Assembly (NCBI GenBank): GCA_963836585.1
Contig: CAWIJV010000003.1
Span: 496,001 to 560,000, forward strand
Direction: 5' to 3'
Length of the DNA: 64,000 nt
Origin: BTUB01 sp963836585
GTDB lineage: Bacteria > Babelota > Babeliae > Babelales > Vermiphilaceae
The notes below the pieces were generated by a model. The model did no database searches, was not told where the DNA came from, and worked only from the letters and a program-made list of their open reading frames with translations. Shown in pieces: positions 46,375 through 55,677 of this stretch. The stretch's first letter is position 1. Each line of letters opens with the position of its first letter. A program made the translations under genes and the position numbers.

Positions 46375-46467
46375 AATACGACTCTACTATTTTACGCATT
46401 TGACATGCATCACCAAATACATACACTTATAATTTGTTAATTTTTTTCTTTACCTTTATAGGGGCAT

Positions 46468-46728
46468 ATGAAATATCTAAAACATCTAGCATCACTTTTC
46501 TTGTTTATTACTCTTCAGGCCCACGCGATGCAAGATAATCCTAAATCATGCAGCGATTGTTGCTCGATGGCAACCCTTGGTATGCGGGTGATCTATAAGG
46601 CGCCCGTGACATTAGCCATTTCTGCGGTTGAGTATAGTTGGCGCGGAACCATTTATGGTCTTGATCAACTAAAGCATGGACTCGAGCGGTTGGATGCATT
46701 TGTGGAACAAAAAGAAAAAACCGAGTAA
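46468..46728 (+). CDS. Small exported protein, 86 aa
   Basis: Signal peptide (LASLFLFITLQAHAM), then a cysteine cluster CSDCC and a helical, amphipathic remainder ending in a charged tail. Its stop abuts the stop of convergent rodA. Not recognised. Confidence 0.6.
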   Translation: MKYLKHLASLFLFITLQAHAMQDNPKSCSDCCSMATLGMRVIYKAPVTLAISAVEYSWRGTIYGLDQLKHGLERLDAFVEQKEKTE

Positions 46729-47835
46729 TCAATCTCCCCAATAAAAGCGCCGTATAGCAATCGCATTAAAAAATCCCAAGCTCGCAAAATTTACCCACAG
46801 ATTACACAATCCATAGCTGATAAACGGGAGCGGGATGCCTACGGCCGGTACCAGGCCCATTACCATGCCGATATTGATGAAGGTGGAGATAAAAATCGGC
46901 AGCACCAATCCCAGCGCTAGCAGTTGTACAAACGGCGAGCTGATGGTGCTCACAATCCACAAGCATTGCAAAAAAAGAATCGCAAACAAAAATATAATGC
47001 ACAGCGCGCCAAAAAGACCGGTCTCTTCAGCGATCACGCAGAAGATAAAATCGGTTCTGCTTTCGGGTAAAAATTGTAATTTATTTTGAGTGCCTTTGAG
47101 TAATCCTTTGCCGATAATGCCGCCTGATCCAATAGCAATTTGAGACTGTTCAATCTGATAGCGTTCCTTCTTACTATCACCATAGCCCAGAAACACCAAG
47201 ACCCGTTGCTGTTGGTATGGCTTGAGCAGATGCCAGGAGAGAGGGGCAGTTATGGCGACCAATAAAAATCCATAGATAAAAAAATAACGGCTCATGCCGG
47301 CGCACCAGATCATAATCATGCCGGAAAATAATAGAACTAATGCGGTTCCTAAATCCGGTTGCTTGAGAATGAGCACAAAACTGATGCCCAGCACCGCAAG
47401 TACCGGTAAAAATTGTGCAAATGAAAATGATAAGCTGTCTTTTTCGGTGTAGAAATAGTAGGTGGCGTAGGCGGGGAAGATCAGCTTGGCCAATTCCGAA
47501 GGTTGAATTTTGAAAAAACCGATATCAATCCATCGTTGGCCGCCCATAGCAAAGCTTCCTTTGATGATGGTGAATAGCAGCAAAATGATGATGCCAAAAT
47601 AGATAAAATATCCCCACCGCATTAATGCTCTAAAATCGGTCATTGAGCAGAGCAAGTAGATAATAAATCCGGAGATAATGCCGAAGGTCTGTTTTTTAAA
47701 AAATAGCGAATAAGGGGCTTCCGGTTTATACGTAGCACTGAAGACAAAAAAAAGGCCGATCGCGGTCAAGATTGCTATTACTATAAAACTAATCCAGTCA
47801 AAATAGCGAAAATAACGGCGCTCGATTAAAAACAT
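46729..47835 (-). CDS. rodA: Rod shape-determining protein RodA (SEDS peptidoglycan polymerase)
   Basis: 368 residues with about ten membrane helices. SEDS features are GGQRWIDIGFFKIQPSELAKL, LKQPDLGTALVLL, LPESRTDFIFCVIAEETGLFG and GIPLPFISYG. It polymerises lipid II for sidewall growth, so the organism makes peptidoglycan. It lies six bases downstream of three exported paralogs on the same strand; its usual partner PBP2 is not in the window. Confidence 0.95.
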   Translation of the reverse strand: MFLIERRYFRYFDWISFIVIAILTAIGLFFVFSATYKPEAPYSLFFKKQTFGIISGFIIYLLCSMTDFRALMRWGYFIYFGIIILLLFTIIKGSFAMGGQRWIDIGFFKIQPSELAKLIFPAYATYYFYTEKDSLSFSFAQFLPVLAVLGISFVLILKQPDLGTALVLLFSGMIMIWCAGMSRYFFIYGFLLVAITAPLSWHLLKPYQQQRVLVFLGYGDSKKERYQIEQSQIAIGSGGIIGKGLLKGTQNKLQFLPESRTDFIFCVIAEETGLFGALCIIFLFAILFLQCLWIVSTISSPFVQLLALGLVLPIFISTFINIGMVMGLVPAVGIPLPFISYGLCNLWVNFASLGFFNAIAIRRFYWGD

Positions 47836-47841
47836 GGACAG

Positions 47842-48735
47842 TTACACGGTTGCTTGAAGATCCGGAAGCATTATGGTGCGCTCGCGCAACGGAATAAACC
47901 CTTTATCATTTACCACCAGTGGCATCGGCAGAAGTTGGTGCGCTTCAAGCGCTTGATAGAAGGCGGTATAAAGCGCGGTGAAGATAGATGAATTTACGTT
48001 GATCAGGTCAAGTGCCATTCCCGATACTTGATCAATGGCCGAGCCGGTATTGAATAAGGTTTCATTCACCGCACTGGAAAGAGCCAAGCAGGTGTCGATG
48101 GCGTGCACTTGAGTAAATTCCGTTTCACAAGGGATCGGATTGTTGCCTTGCGCAATGCCGGCAAAGGTATTTTTATACAGCGTTAGCTGTACAATCGAAT
48201 TGGCCAGCGTTGTATCAGTTTCCGTCAACAGTTTTTGAATTCCGCGTGTGTTGGTAGTTGCCCAATTTTCCAGGCTACGCTGGCCGAGCATTTGCAGCTG
48301 TTCAATAACAACCATCACATGCTGATACGGGCACTCATTAATTTCTTGGGCGCACCGTTGCCATGCGGCAAGAAAATAGTTACGCGATGGTATAATCTCA
48401 CTTTCAAGACTTTCGAGTAACTGGCCTAGCTGCTCACACAATGCAAGTGTGTTGGTCGCGTCTGGCTGATTAGTCATTTTAAAAGCAAGCAGTTGCGAAC
48501 CGCGTTGCAGATCCATGAGCGTGCTACGCAGCACAATCTCATAGTGAGAGGCGGCTACATCGTAATACAAAAAAGTGCCCACCAGTTCAAGCTCATCTTG
48601 GTTTAATTCTGCTATGCATGCATTGGCCCAGGCATGTGCAAACTGCTGCACATCGGTGATCACATGTTTGTGCTCTTCTTGAGCTTGCAAGAAAGAGAAG
48701 GTGAGCGCGGTGAGTAAAATAACTGCTTTTTTCAT
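47842..48735 (-). CDS. Exported protein, paralog family member 3 of 3
   Basis: 297 residues from ATG 48735 (AAGGATT upstream). A signal peptide (AVILLTALTFSFLQAQ) precedes a helical body. It shares with its two upstream neighbours an early DELELVGTFLYYDVAASHYE-type segment and a C-terminal NSSIF...Y...F then NDKGFIP pattern. No known family. It lies just ahead of rodA. Confidence 0.65.
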   Translation of the reverse strand: MKKAVILLTALTFSFLQAQEEHKHVITDVQQFAHAWANACIAELNQDELELVGTFLYYDVAASHYEIVLRSTLMDLQRGSQLLAFKMTNQPDATNTLALCEQLGQLLESLESEIIPSRNYFLAAWQRCAQEINECPYQHVMVVIEQLQMLGQRSLENWATTNTRGIQKLLTETDTTLANSIVQLTLYKNTFAGIAQGNNPIPCETEFTQVHAIDTCLALSSAVNETLFNTGSAIDQVSGMALDLINVNSSIFTALYTAFYQALEAHQLLPMPLVVNDKGFIPLRERTIMLPDLQATV

Positions 48736-48782
48736 AGTTAATCCTTGAAAAGGTTCAATTACCTGAAGTTTATTATTTAAAG

Positions 48783-48861
48783 GGTTCGATACGATTGCTG
48801 CGCAATCACTCACCATGTGTAATTTACACATATCCTGAGTAGCCCATAGGGCGTATCGAAG
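48783..48861. repeat. Dispersed palindromic element
   Basis: GGTTCGATACG, hairpin ATTGC-TGC-GCAAT, CACTCACC, then GTGTAA/TTACAC and CCTGAGTAGCCC, ATAGGGCGTATCGAAGG. It separates the second and third of three paralogous exported genes. Confidence 0.8.
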
Positions 48862-48863
48862 GA

Positions 48864-49844
48864 TTATGTGCTAAAATGTTTTTTATCGATTTTAAACTTC
48901 TCATCTAAGAGCATGAGCAGTTCGTCTTGTTCATCTTCATCAATGAGGCCATCTTCGTCGAACAGTATATAGAGTTTTTCTTTTTTAGTAGAAATCTTTT
49001 TGAACAGACTGTTGTAAAAAATATTGTAAATGGTGGCTTGAATGTTGGTGATGTCGGCTGCCATTGATCGAATGTTCATCGCATGGCCCGCCATGGAAAA
49101 GCAGGATCCCACGGCCAGGTCGGCTGCCTTGAGCACCTGCTGGAAATGCTCTGCATAGGTGGCAACATCAACTTCCTCATCATTAGCATCTAATGCGACT
49201 GCTTCTTGGAGCGCCTCCAGTGATTGGGGTAGCAGTTTAGAATCTTTTTCAAGTGATTCTACGCAGCGGGTAATAAGGCGATTGATCGATTTTGGCCAAT
49301 CTTGGCTCATCAGTGTATCAACCGATTTCTTACTATACTCTTGGAAAGCGGCGATTACTTTTTTGAGTTCCGTAAATTTGGATTCACCAATATGCTCAAA
49401 GCATGCCTGTGCTGCTTGATTGGCGTAGATGCGCACCGGCACCAAGTGGCCATGCAGTTGAGCCATACGTTGCATGGTTACTTCCATCTGTTTGAGCGCT
49501 TCATCTTCATTGGTTACCAAAAGCTGTTCCATCATCGAACTTTGGGCATAGTTGGCGATGAGCGTAACACGAATTAAATAGTCATAGCGGGCGGTTAAAA
49601 AGTTAAAATAGAGATAGTTGATCAGCAGTTTGCATTCTTCGGGAGAAAGTTTTTTTGGCAGCTGCTTGGCCCAGGCGTCAGCATCTGCCATCAGATCTTT
49701 GCTGCTTAAAGGGGTTTCTTGTGTTGGAGTTTCTACTTCAACTTCGACTTCTTTTTTTTCAATCTCTTTTTCTTTTGTTTTTGCTTTAGCGGCAAACAAT
49801 GGGGTAGCAAAGAGGAGTGCGAGCAGTAACAGATTTTTTTTCAT
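48864..49844 (-). CDS. Exported protein, paralog family member 2 of 3
   Basis: 326 residues. A signal peptide (LLLLALLFATPLFAA) is followed by a lysine/glutamate-rich linker (residues ~20-40). The helical body has ECKLLINYLYFNFLTARYDYL and a C-terminal TIYNIFYNSLFKK...YILFDEDGLIDEDE. The acidic end resembles a calcium-binding EF-loop (DEDGLIDEDEQDE), which is inference. It sits between its two paralogs. Confidence 0.65.
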   Translation of the reverse strand: MKKNLLLLALLFATPLFAAKAKTKEKEIEKKEVEVEVETPTQETPLSSKDLMADADAWAKQLPKKLSPEECKLLINYLYFNFLTARYDYLIRVTLIANYAQSSMMEQLLVTNEDEALKQMEVTMQRMAQLHGHLVPVRIYANQAAQACFEHIGESKFTELKKVIAAFQEYSKKSVDTLMSQDWPKSINRLITRCVESLEKDSKLLPQSLEALQEAVALDANDEEVDVATYAEHFQQVLKAADLAVGSCFSMAGHAMNIRSMAADITNIQATIYNIFYNSLFKKISTKKEKLYILFDEDGLIDEDEQDELLMLLDEKFKIDKKHFST

Positions 49845-49857
49845 GGCGAATCCTTTT

Positions 49858-50760
49858 TTAAAGAGTTATGGTGGGAAGCACCGGTGAATTTTTAGGATGC
49901 AACCCGTTTTCATCAACAATAATGGTCCAATATTTTTTGGGCACCTGGTGCCGTTTCATAATACTACTCATGATCTGATAGTATGCCAAGTAGTAAGAAG
50001 CGCGCGCCGTTTCAATTTCATGCCAGATAGTCATATTCACCTGCAGCATGGTGGAGATGATCTCCCAACCTTGCTCGGCCATAGTGAGTTGCGCACGCTC
50101 TGCATCGATGAATGTTTGCAACGAAAGAATTGGCAGATATGAAGAGATCATCTGGAGCATATCAAAGCGCAATTCCGGCTCCTGCTCCGGTTCACTGCGC
50201 ATTCCGTGCATGGCCAGATCATACAGGTTTCCCAGAATTTTTTTAGCATCTAAAAATGCTTGTGCCACAATTGAGCGCGCATGATCCCGGAGTTTGGTAA
50301 TGGCATCATGGGTGGGCTGGGTAAAATAGTGTTGCTTAATGAGCGCTTGCGTCAGGTTTGCATACGCCTGTGCGGCATAGCGATGCTCCTTTTGGGCCTC
50401 GATGAAACGATGATAACAGGCTTCTTGCGTGATGGGATCAAAAATGTACGGCGCTTTGTGCGAAGGATTCATGCGGGTATGGGCAATATTTTGCCAGCCA
50501 TGCCACAGAGTATCCAGCGCGGCGCGCGCAGCCTCTTGGCCTTTGATGGTGGCCGCAGAGCGCAGATAGGAAAAATAAAAAAGATTGGCAACCAGCTGCA
50601 GCTCCTCAAGACTCACGAGCAGCATGCCATCAGATTCGATATGATTTGCATGCCATGCGAGCGCTTGGGTTAAATAAGGGGAGGGATCAATGAGGGGGAA
50701 AAGAGAAAAGACTGAAAAGCTCAGGCATACTCCGAGCAAAAATTGTTGCTTCGTAATCAT
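49858..50760 (-). CDS. Exported protein, paralog family member 1 of 3
   Basis: 300 residues. N-terminal signal (LLGVCLSFSVFSLFPLI), then ELQLVANLFYFSYLRS and a C-terminal TIWHEIETARASYYLAYYQIM...WTIIVDENGLHP. These match the early FY and late (D/N)E(D/N)GL motifs of the next two genes. The first of a three-gene array, 13 bases before the next. No known family. Confidence 0.65.
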   Translation of the reverse strand: MITKQQFLLGVCLSFSVFSLFPLIDPSPYLTQALAWHANHIESDGMLLVSLEELQLVANLFYFSYLRSAATIKGQEAARAALDTLWHGWQNIAHTRMNPSHKAPYIFDPITQEACYHRFIEAQKEHRYAAQAYANLTQALIKQHYFTQPTHDAITKLRDHARSIVAQAFLDAKKILGNLYDLAMHGMRSEPEQEPELRFDMLQMISSYLPILSLQTFIDAERAQLTMAEQGWEIISTMLQVNMTIWHEIETARASYYLAYYQIMSSIMKRHQVPKKYWTIIVDENGLHPKNSPVLPTITL

Positions 50761-50777
50761 TACTGCTCCTTAAAAAA

Positions 50778-50850
50778 TCGGGGCAGCCAGACTCGAACTG
50801 ACAACCCCTCGCTCCCAAAGCGAGTGCGCTACCAATTGCGCTATGCCCCG
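50778..50850 (-). tRNA. tRNA-Pro (TGG), CCA not encoded
   Basis: The complement has acceptor CGGGGCA/TGCCCCG, D-arm GCGCAATTGGTAGCGC, anticodon stem CTCGC/GCGAG with loop TTTGGGA (anticodon TGG), and T-arm GTCAGTTCGAGTCTGGC. The discriminator A is followed by a T run. Confidence 0.93.
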
Positions 50851-51148
50851 AAAAAATGCTTCAAATTAAAGAACGTAAGTAAATGTATAGGTTTTTTGCA
50901 TCGGTTGCAAGTGGATATTATGAATGTTGATTAATCTTTATCATCCAGGTGTTTGGAGTAGCTGGTAAAGCTGCGGTAAAAAAATCTGCTTTTTTGCCCC
51001 AAAAGAAGAACCAAACCACAATAGATGAGAAAAATCCCCGGCAACAGAGCCCTACTTTGCTCGCAAAGACGAGCTACGAAGGGCACCCCATACCACGCTG
51101 GTGCTATGAGTGCTAATTTTATTAGAGCAGGTGATTCCCTTAAAAAGA

Positions 51149-51182
51149 CTGGCCTGCCATACGAAGCCTTGGCGTAGTATGG
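51149..51182. repeat. 34-bp dispersed repeat, identical to 2042-2075
   Basis: Perfect 34-base match to the second part of the element at 1964-2078, with a CCATACGAAGCC...GGCGTAGTATGG inverted repeat. It abuts and slightly overlaps the encoded CCA of tRNA-His. Confidence 0.85.
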
Positions 51183-51256
51183 GGTGAAAGATGGGGATCG
51201 AACCCATGACCCTCGGAACCACAACCCGATGCTCTACCAACTGAGCTACTTTCACC
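51180..51256 (-). tRNA. tRNA-His (GTG), CCA encoded
   Basis: The complement has acceptor GTGAAAG/CTTTCAC with the His-specific extra G(-1) opposite C73, D-arm GCTCAGTTGGTAGAGC and anticodon GTG in loop TTGTGGT. The T-arm is CATGGGTTCGATCCCCATC and 3' CCA is encoded. Confidence 0.95.
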
Positions 51257-51331
51257 ATACATATATTTAAGGATGGAATTATTATACGATTTTTAGGGCA
51301 AAAATCAAAAGGTTTGCGGTAAACATGCAAA

Positions 51332-51367
51332 AGAGGCAGCAGAAATAATGTAATTTCTGCTGCCTCT
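51332..51367 (-). terminator. Strong hairpin terminator
   Basis: A 15-bp perfect stem (AGAGGCAGCAGAAAT, 51332-51346, with 51353-51367) around a 6-base loop. It follows the stop of the ankyrin-like gene on the minus strand. Confidence 0.85.
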
Positions 51368-51396
51368 GTATGTTTTGCCAGATATGGCAGGGCAAT

Positions 51397-51792
51397 TTAC
51401 TTGCTTGTTTCAGCTTCTGTTTTAGCGCCTTTTTTCTTGAGTATATCGATAATCTCAAGATAGCGAGGGTCGTTAGAATGATTATGAAACTTAATTGCTT
51501 CATCCAAAAGGGTCCCGCCAACCATATGATCAACAAAATTGATATTTCTTGCAGGGATTTTAGCAATAAGTCGTTTAACGTGATCAAAATCTATCCATTC
51601 AGGACGACCATACAGCGCTTTCATCGCATCTAAAGCAGAATTTCCCGTAAGCGGAGTTTCTTTAATTAGTTTCTTTTGCATAGCATCATTCATAGCATCA
51701 GACTCTTGAGGTTGCATTGCAATAATGCTGCCTGCAGATATGGTTGCTAGTATTGCAGCTAAATTTAAAATATTTCTATTCGATGATTTCAT
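51397..51792 (-). CDS. Small exported protein with a partial ankyrin-like repeat
   Basis: 131 residues from ATG 51792 (AGGAGAAATACC upstream); the longer frame to 51843 lacks support. A signal peptide (LNLAAILATISAGSIIAM) is followed by a helical region. The segment GGTLLDEAIKFHNHSNDPRYLEIIDILKKKGA resembles one ankyrin repeat. Ends before a strong terminator. Confidence 0.65.
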   Translation of the reverse strand: MKSSNRNILNLAAILATISAGSIIAMQPQESDAMNDAMQKKLIKETPLTGNSALDAMKALYGRPEWIDFDHVKRLIAKIPARNINFVDHMVGGTLLDEAIKFHNHSNDPRYLEIIDILKKKGAKTEAETSK

Positions 51793-51988
51793 GGTATTTC
51801 TCCTATTGAGTGTTTCATAGACCCACCATGGGCCTATTCTCAACTATAAGCATAGCATAAGAGGGGGGGGGTAAAAACAAGGGATTTGTCTTTATTATAG
51901 CATATTTCCAGGGATGGCCGCATGGACTTTTTGACTATTTTCAGGTAGGGTAGATAGGTACTACTAAAAGCTATGGAGGAGATGCCCA

Positions 51989-54550
51989 ATGGCAGATCAA
52001 AAAAACGACTGGATCAAAGTATACGGTGCCCGGGAGCACAACCTTAAAAACGTCAATGTGGCCATCCCCAAGGGGGCCTTAACGGTAATTACCGGCCCTT
52101 CAGGCTCAGGTAAGAGCTCATTGGCCCTGGATATCCTCTTTACTGAGGGTAAGCGCCGCTATATGGAATCCCTCTCATCTTATGCCCGGCAGTTCCTAGG
52201 GATCGCCAAAAAGCCCGATTTTGATCGTATTGACGGCCTGTGCCCCTCAATAGCCATCGAGCAAAAGACAGTAGGGGCCAATCCACGCTCCACGGTGGGC
52301 ACCATCACCGAAATTTATGACTATTTGCGGGTGCTCTATGCCCGTATCGGTCGCGTGCATTGCCCCGAATGCCATGCGCCCATCAGCGCCGAATCGCCTC
52401 AAAAAATCACCCAAATGCTCTTGAAAAATTTTGATGGCGATCTGATTACCATCGCCGCACCGATCGCGGTTGCCAAAAAGGGTGAATTTGTGAGCGAGCT
52501 GCTTGCGCTGTTTAAAAAAGGATTTTATCGCTTTGCCATCGATAATAAAACCTATCGCTTTAAATCAGAAGATGAGATAAAAAATTTAAAACTCGGCAAA
52601 ACGTATCAGCATTCAATTGATCTGCTCATCGATGCGATTGAAGTAAAAACGAGCGAAAAAGCCCGCTTAAGTGAAGCAGTAGAAACAGCCGGAAAATTGG
52701 CACAGGGCACCTGCAAAGTGATCGTGGGCAGCCGCGAGTATGTCTACTCATCAAATCGCATGTGCGCCCACTGTGCCGTTTCAGTGCCGGAGCTTGAGCC
52801 ACGCTTTTTCTCATTCAACTCGCCCATTGGCGCCTGCGCAAAATGCCATGGCTTGGGCATCATTCATGAATGGCCGTGGAAACCCGGCGATCCGGAAGCC
52901 TGGAAGGCTAACTATCCTGATTTTTTTGGTAACAAATATGCTACGCAGCAAACTTGCTCGAGCTGTTTTGGCAAACGCTTAAACAAGCTCGCCTTGGCGG
53001 TGACGATCGGCGACTGCGATATTTTTGACCTGGGTGCAAAATCAATAAAAGATTTATTATTATTCTTTAAATCCTTGAAACTCGCCGAAAGCGAACATGA
53101 AATTGGTAAGGGCCTGATTAAAGAAATTTCAGCTCGTCTGCAATTTCTTTTTGATGTGGGCTTATCCTATCTTTCATTAAATCGCCCGGCCCGCACGCTA
53201 TCGGGCGGTGAAGGGCAGCGCATTCGTCTTGCCACGCAAATTGGATCGGCCCTCAGTGGTGTGCTCTATATTCTTGATGAACCCAGCATCGGCTTGCATC
53301 AGCGCGATAATGATCGTTTGATCACCACCTTAAAAAAATTGCGCGACCAAGGTAACACGGTGGTGGTGGTGGAGCACGATATCGATACCATGAAGCAGTC
53401 AGATTATATTATCGATATGGGTCCGGCAGCCGGCATTCAGGGCGGCATGGTAACCGCCGTCGGCACACCGCGCGAAATTTCCAAAAATAATAAATCACTA
53501 ACCGGTGCCTATTTAAGTGGCAAGCGCAGCATTGCCATTCCGCAGGCGGTGCGAACACCGGCCGGCTATATGACGTTGGCGCATGCGCGCAAACATAACT
53601 TGAAAGATCTGACCGTGAAATTTCCTCTGGGTGTGATTTGCGGCATTTCCGGTGTTTCGGGTTCAGGAAAAAGTAGTTTGATTATGCAGGAGCTGGTGCC
53701 TGCTCTTGAGTGGATACTGAATGGAAAAGATGCTGAGCAGCTATCGGGCGCCCAGTCGCTCGAGCATCTGATTGTGATTGATCAGAGCCCCATCGGCCGT
53801 ACGCCGCGCTCAAATCCGGCCACCTATCTGGGGGTTTTTGACGATATTCGTAAACTGTTTGCCGGGTTGCCTGAAAGTAATGCGCGTGGTTACAAAGTGG
53901 GCCGTTTTAGCTTTAATATGGCTGAGGGCCGTTGCTTTGAATGCAAGGGGGATGGTATCATTGAAGTGACTATGCACTTCTTGCCGGAAGTTACGATGGT
54001 GTGCAAAACCTGTAATGGCAAACGGTATAATGCGCAAACATTAGAGATTACTTACAAGGGTAAAAATATTGCCGAAGTGCTGGAGATGACGGCGCTCGAA
54101 GCGGCGGCTTTTTTTGCGGCACATTCTACGATCGCCAAGCGATTAAACCTTCTGTGCGATGTGGGGCTGGATTATCTTAAGCTGGGTCAGCCGGCAGTCA
54201 CCTTATCCGGCGGCGAGGCGCAACGCATAAAATTGGTGGATGAGCTGGCCAAACGGGGCAGCAAAACGCTCTATGTGCTTGACGAACCGACCACGGGACT
54301 GCATAATCACGATATAGAGAAATTATTGGCGGTACTTAATCGCTTGGTGGATAAAGGTAACTCGATGATTGTGATTGAGCACAATATTGATGTACTCAAA
54401 ACGGTGGATCATATTATCGATTTAGGCCCTGAGGGCGGCGATGGCGGCGGTATGATCATGGCACAGGGAACTCCTGCGCAGGTGGCCAAGGTTGCCGGCA
54501 GCCATACCGGAAAATATTTAAAAGCAGTCATGCAATTTGAACGGAATTAA
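51989..54550 (+). CDS. uvrA: Excinuclease ABC subunit A
   Basis: 853 residues, shorter than E. coli UvrA (~940) but with every core element. First Walker A GPSGSGKSS (36-44), zinc motifs CPEC, CAHC/CAKCHG and CFECKGDG/CKTCNGKRY, two ABC signatures (TLSGGEGQRIRLA and TLSGGEAQRIKLV), and two Walker B motifs (ILDEPSIGLH, VLDEPTTGLH). It scans DNA for bulky lesions and loads UvrB. GGAGGAG precedes ATG 51989. Followed after two bases by an exported-protein gene. Confidence 0.97.
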   Translation: MADQKNDWIKVYGAREHNLKNVNVAIPKGALTVITGPSGSGKSSLALDILFTEGKRRYMESLSSYARQFLGIAKKPDFDRIDGLCPSIAIEQKTVGANPRSTVGTITEIYDYLRVLYARIGRVHCPECHAPISAESPQKITQMLLKNFDGDLITIAAPIAVAKKGEFVSELLALFKKGFYRFAIDNKTYRFKSEDEIKNLKLGKTYQHSIDLLIDAIEVKTSEKARLSEAVETAGKLAQGTCKVIVGSREYVYSSNRMCAHCAVSVPELEPRFFSFNSPIGACAKCHGLGIIHEWPWKPGDPEAWKANYPDFFGNKYATQQTCSSCFGKRLNKLALAVTIGDCDIFDLGAKSIKDLLLFFKSLKLAESEHEIGKGLIKEISARLQFLFDVGLSYLSLNRPARTLSGGEGQRIRLATQIGSALSGVLYILDEPSIGLHQRDNDRLITTLKKLRDQGNTVVVVEHDIDTMKQSDYIIDMGPAAGIQGGMVTAVGTPREISKNNKSLTGAYLSGKRSIAIPQAVRTPAGYMTLAHARKHNLKDLTVKFPLGVICGISGVSGSGKSSLIMQELVPALEWILNGKDAEQLSGAQSLEHLIVIDQSPIGRTPRSNPATYLGVFDDIRKLFAGLPESNARGYKVGRFSFNMAEGRCFECKGDGIIEVTMHFLPEVTMVCKTCNGKRYNAQTLEITYKGKNIAEVLEMTALEAAAFFAAHSTIAKRLNLLCDVGLDYLKLGQPAVTLSGGEAQRIKLVDELAKRGSKTLYVLDEPTTGLHNHDIEKLLAVLNRLVDKGNSMIVIEHNIDVLKTVDHIIDLGPEGGDGGGMIMAQGTPAQVAKVAGSHTGKYLKAVMQFERN

Positions 54551-54552
54551 CA

Positions 54553-55452
54553 ATGTTTAAAAAAATAATCCTTGTAACAGTGTTATTGTCACACGCATGT
54601 TCATTACCCCTCACCATTGCGCCAGCAATGCTAGAAGAATCATCCCTTGCGCAAGCAAAAAAGAAGATCAGTACCGATTTTGCACGTCGTGATAAATTGG
54701 CCAAGGTGAGTTACGGTGTGCTCGGGGCCGGGCTGCTCTGGTTTGCTTACCAATGGGGCGCGTTCGATTTCCTGTTAGGAAAAAATGAAACTCTTGAAAA
54801 AGTGCCGGAAAAATTAGAAAAGGCTATTCTGGACGCGGAGCATAAAGAAAAACTATTTGCATTACTTGCGGCATTGCATGCCCAGTATCAAAAAAATGCT
54901 GAAGGCAAAAACCACAAGATTATCCACTGGATTATTGAAGGGGTAAAATATGTCGGGTTGACCGGCGTCACCATGGTGGCCGGCATTCTGGTGCAAGCAA
55001 AATGGCGCAAATTTTTTGACTACGCGCTGGCCGATGCAACCTTCGATTGGTTTTTTAGTGGGCATAGTATTGTGAGCCGCGTTGATGCGCTCAAATATCA
55101 TGTGAGTAATGGCATCGACGTTTCACCACTCGTGCCGCAGGCAACCGTTGATTATCATGCGCAAGCAATTGAGCCGATTGTAGGCGTGATCCTCAAAAAT
55201 ATTGTGGAGCTTGATGCCTTTTGCGAATACTATCTTGAAAAAGCGGATCAAGATCTGGTGTTTGCTCAAAAGATGGATGGCGCACCGCGCTATCTTTTTA
55301 ATCTGACCAACGATTTTCTTGCTAAAATTACCGCTGCGCTCGCAGCCGATAATCGCATAGTGGCTCTTGCTGCCATCGATGAATTTAAAGTGGATCTTTC
55401 TGCCTTTATTCGCGATTGCCAAGCATTTGAAACGCTGGCAACGGGTGGGTAG
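54553..55452 (+). CDS. Membrane/exported protein of unknown function
   Basis: 299 residues. A signal (ILVTVLLSHACSLPLT) is followed by two hydrophobic segments (YGVLGAGLLWFAYQWGAF; VGLTGVTMVAGILVQ) and a helical C-terminal domain (AIEPIVGVILKNIVELDAFCEYYLEKA). It starts two bases after the uvrA stop, so it is co-transcribed with uvrA. No family recognised. Confidence 0.65.
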   Translation: MFKKIILVTVLLSHACSLPLTIAPAMLEESSLAQAKKKISTDFARRDKLAKVSYGVLGAGLLWFAYQWGAFDFLLGKNETLEKVPEKLEKAILDAEHKEKLFALLAALHAQYQKNAEGKNHKIIHWIIEGVKYVGLTGVTMVAGILVQAKWRKFFDYALADATFDWFFSGHSIVSRVDALKYHVSNGIDVSPLVPQATVDYHAQAIEPIVGVILKNIVELDAFCEYYLEKADQDLVFAQKMDGAPRYLFNLTNDFLAKITAALAADNRIVALAAIDEFKVDLSAFIRDCQAFETLATGG

Positions 55453-55530
55453 GTTTTTACACCGTTTTTACTTCTCTTTTTCTTCCTCTGCTGCTAGGCT
55501 ATCTACATTCAAAATAGTAAGGTGTGGATT

Positions 55531-55674
55531 ATGGAAAAAAGTTGCGGCAATGTTTTTGCCGATCTTAATTTGCCGGATGCTGATAAATTATTTGCCCGAG
55601 CAGATTTGTTGGCTCAAATTTACAATATTATCAAGAAAAAAAAGCGAGCATGTAATGCTCGAATAAGAAAGTAA
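55531..55674 (+). CDS. Truncated XRE-type antitoxin N-terminus upstream of mutS
   Basis: 47 residues: MEKSCGNVFADLNLPDADKLFARADLL then QIYNIIKKKKR. The start strongly resembles the first ~40 residues of HigA-like XRE antitoxins (SSGNVFADLG...AELA..I..II). The helix-turn-helix is cut off and replaced by a short basic tail. It ends three bases before mutS. A frameshift or truncation is likely; translation may be coupled to mutS. Confidence 0.5.
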   Translation: MEKSCGNVFADLNLPDADKLFARADLLAQIYNIIKKKKRACNARIRK

Positions 55675-55677
55675 TTT

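Noticed and set aside
48235..49577. Plus-strand frames opposite the exported paralogs
   Set aside because: Antisense shadows; the minus-strand frames have signal peptides, ribosome-binding sites and paralogous motifs.
50931..51330. Minus-strand frames over the tRNA-His region
   Set aside because: They cross a tRNA gene and a dispersed repeat.
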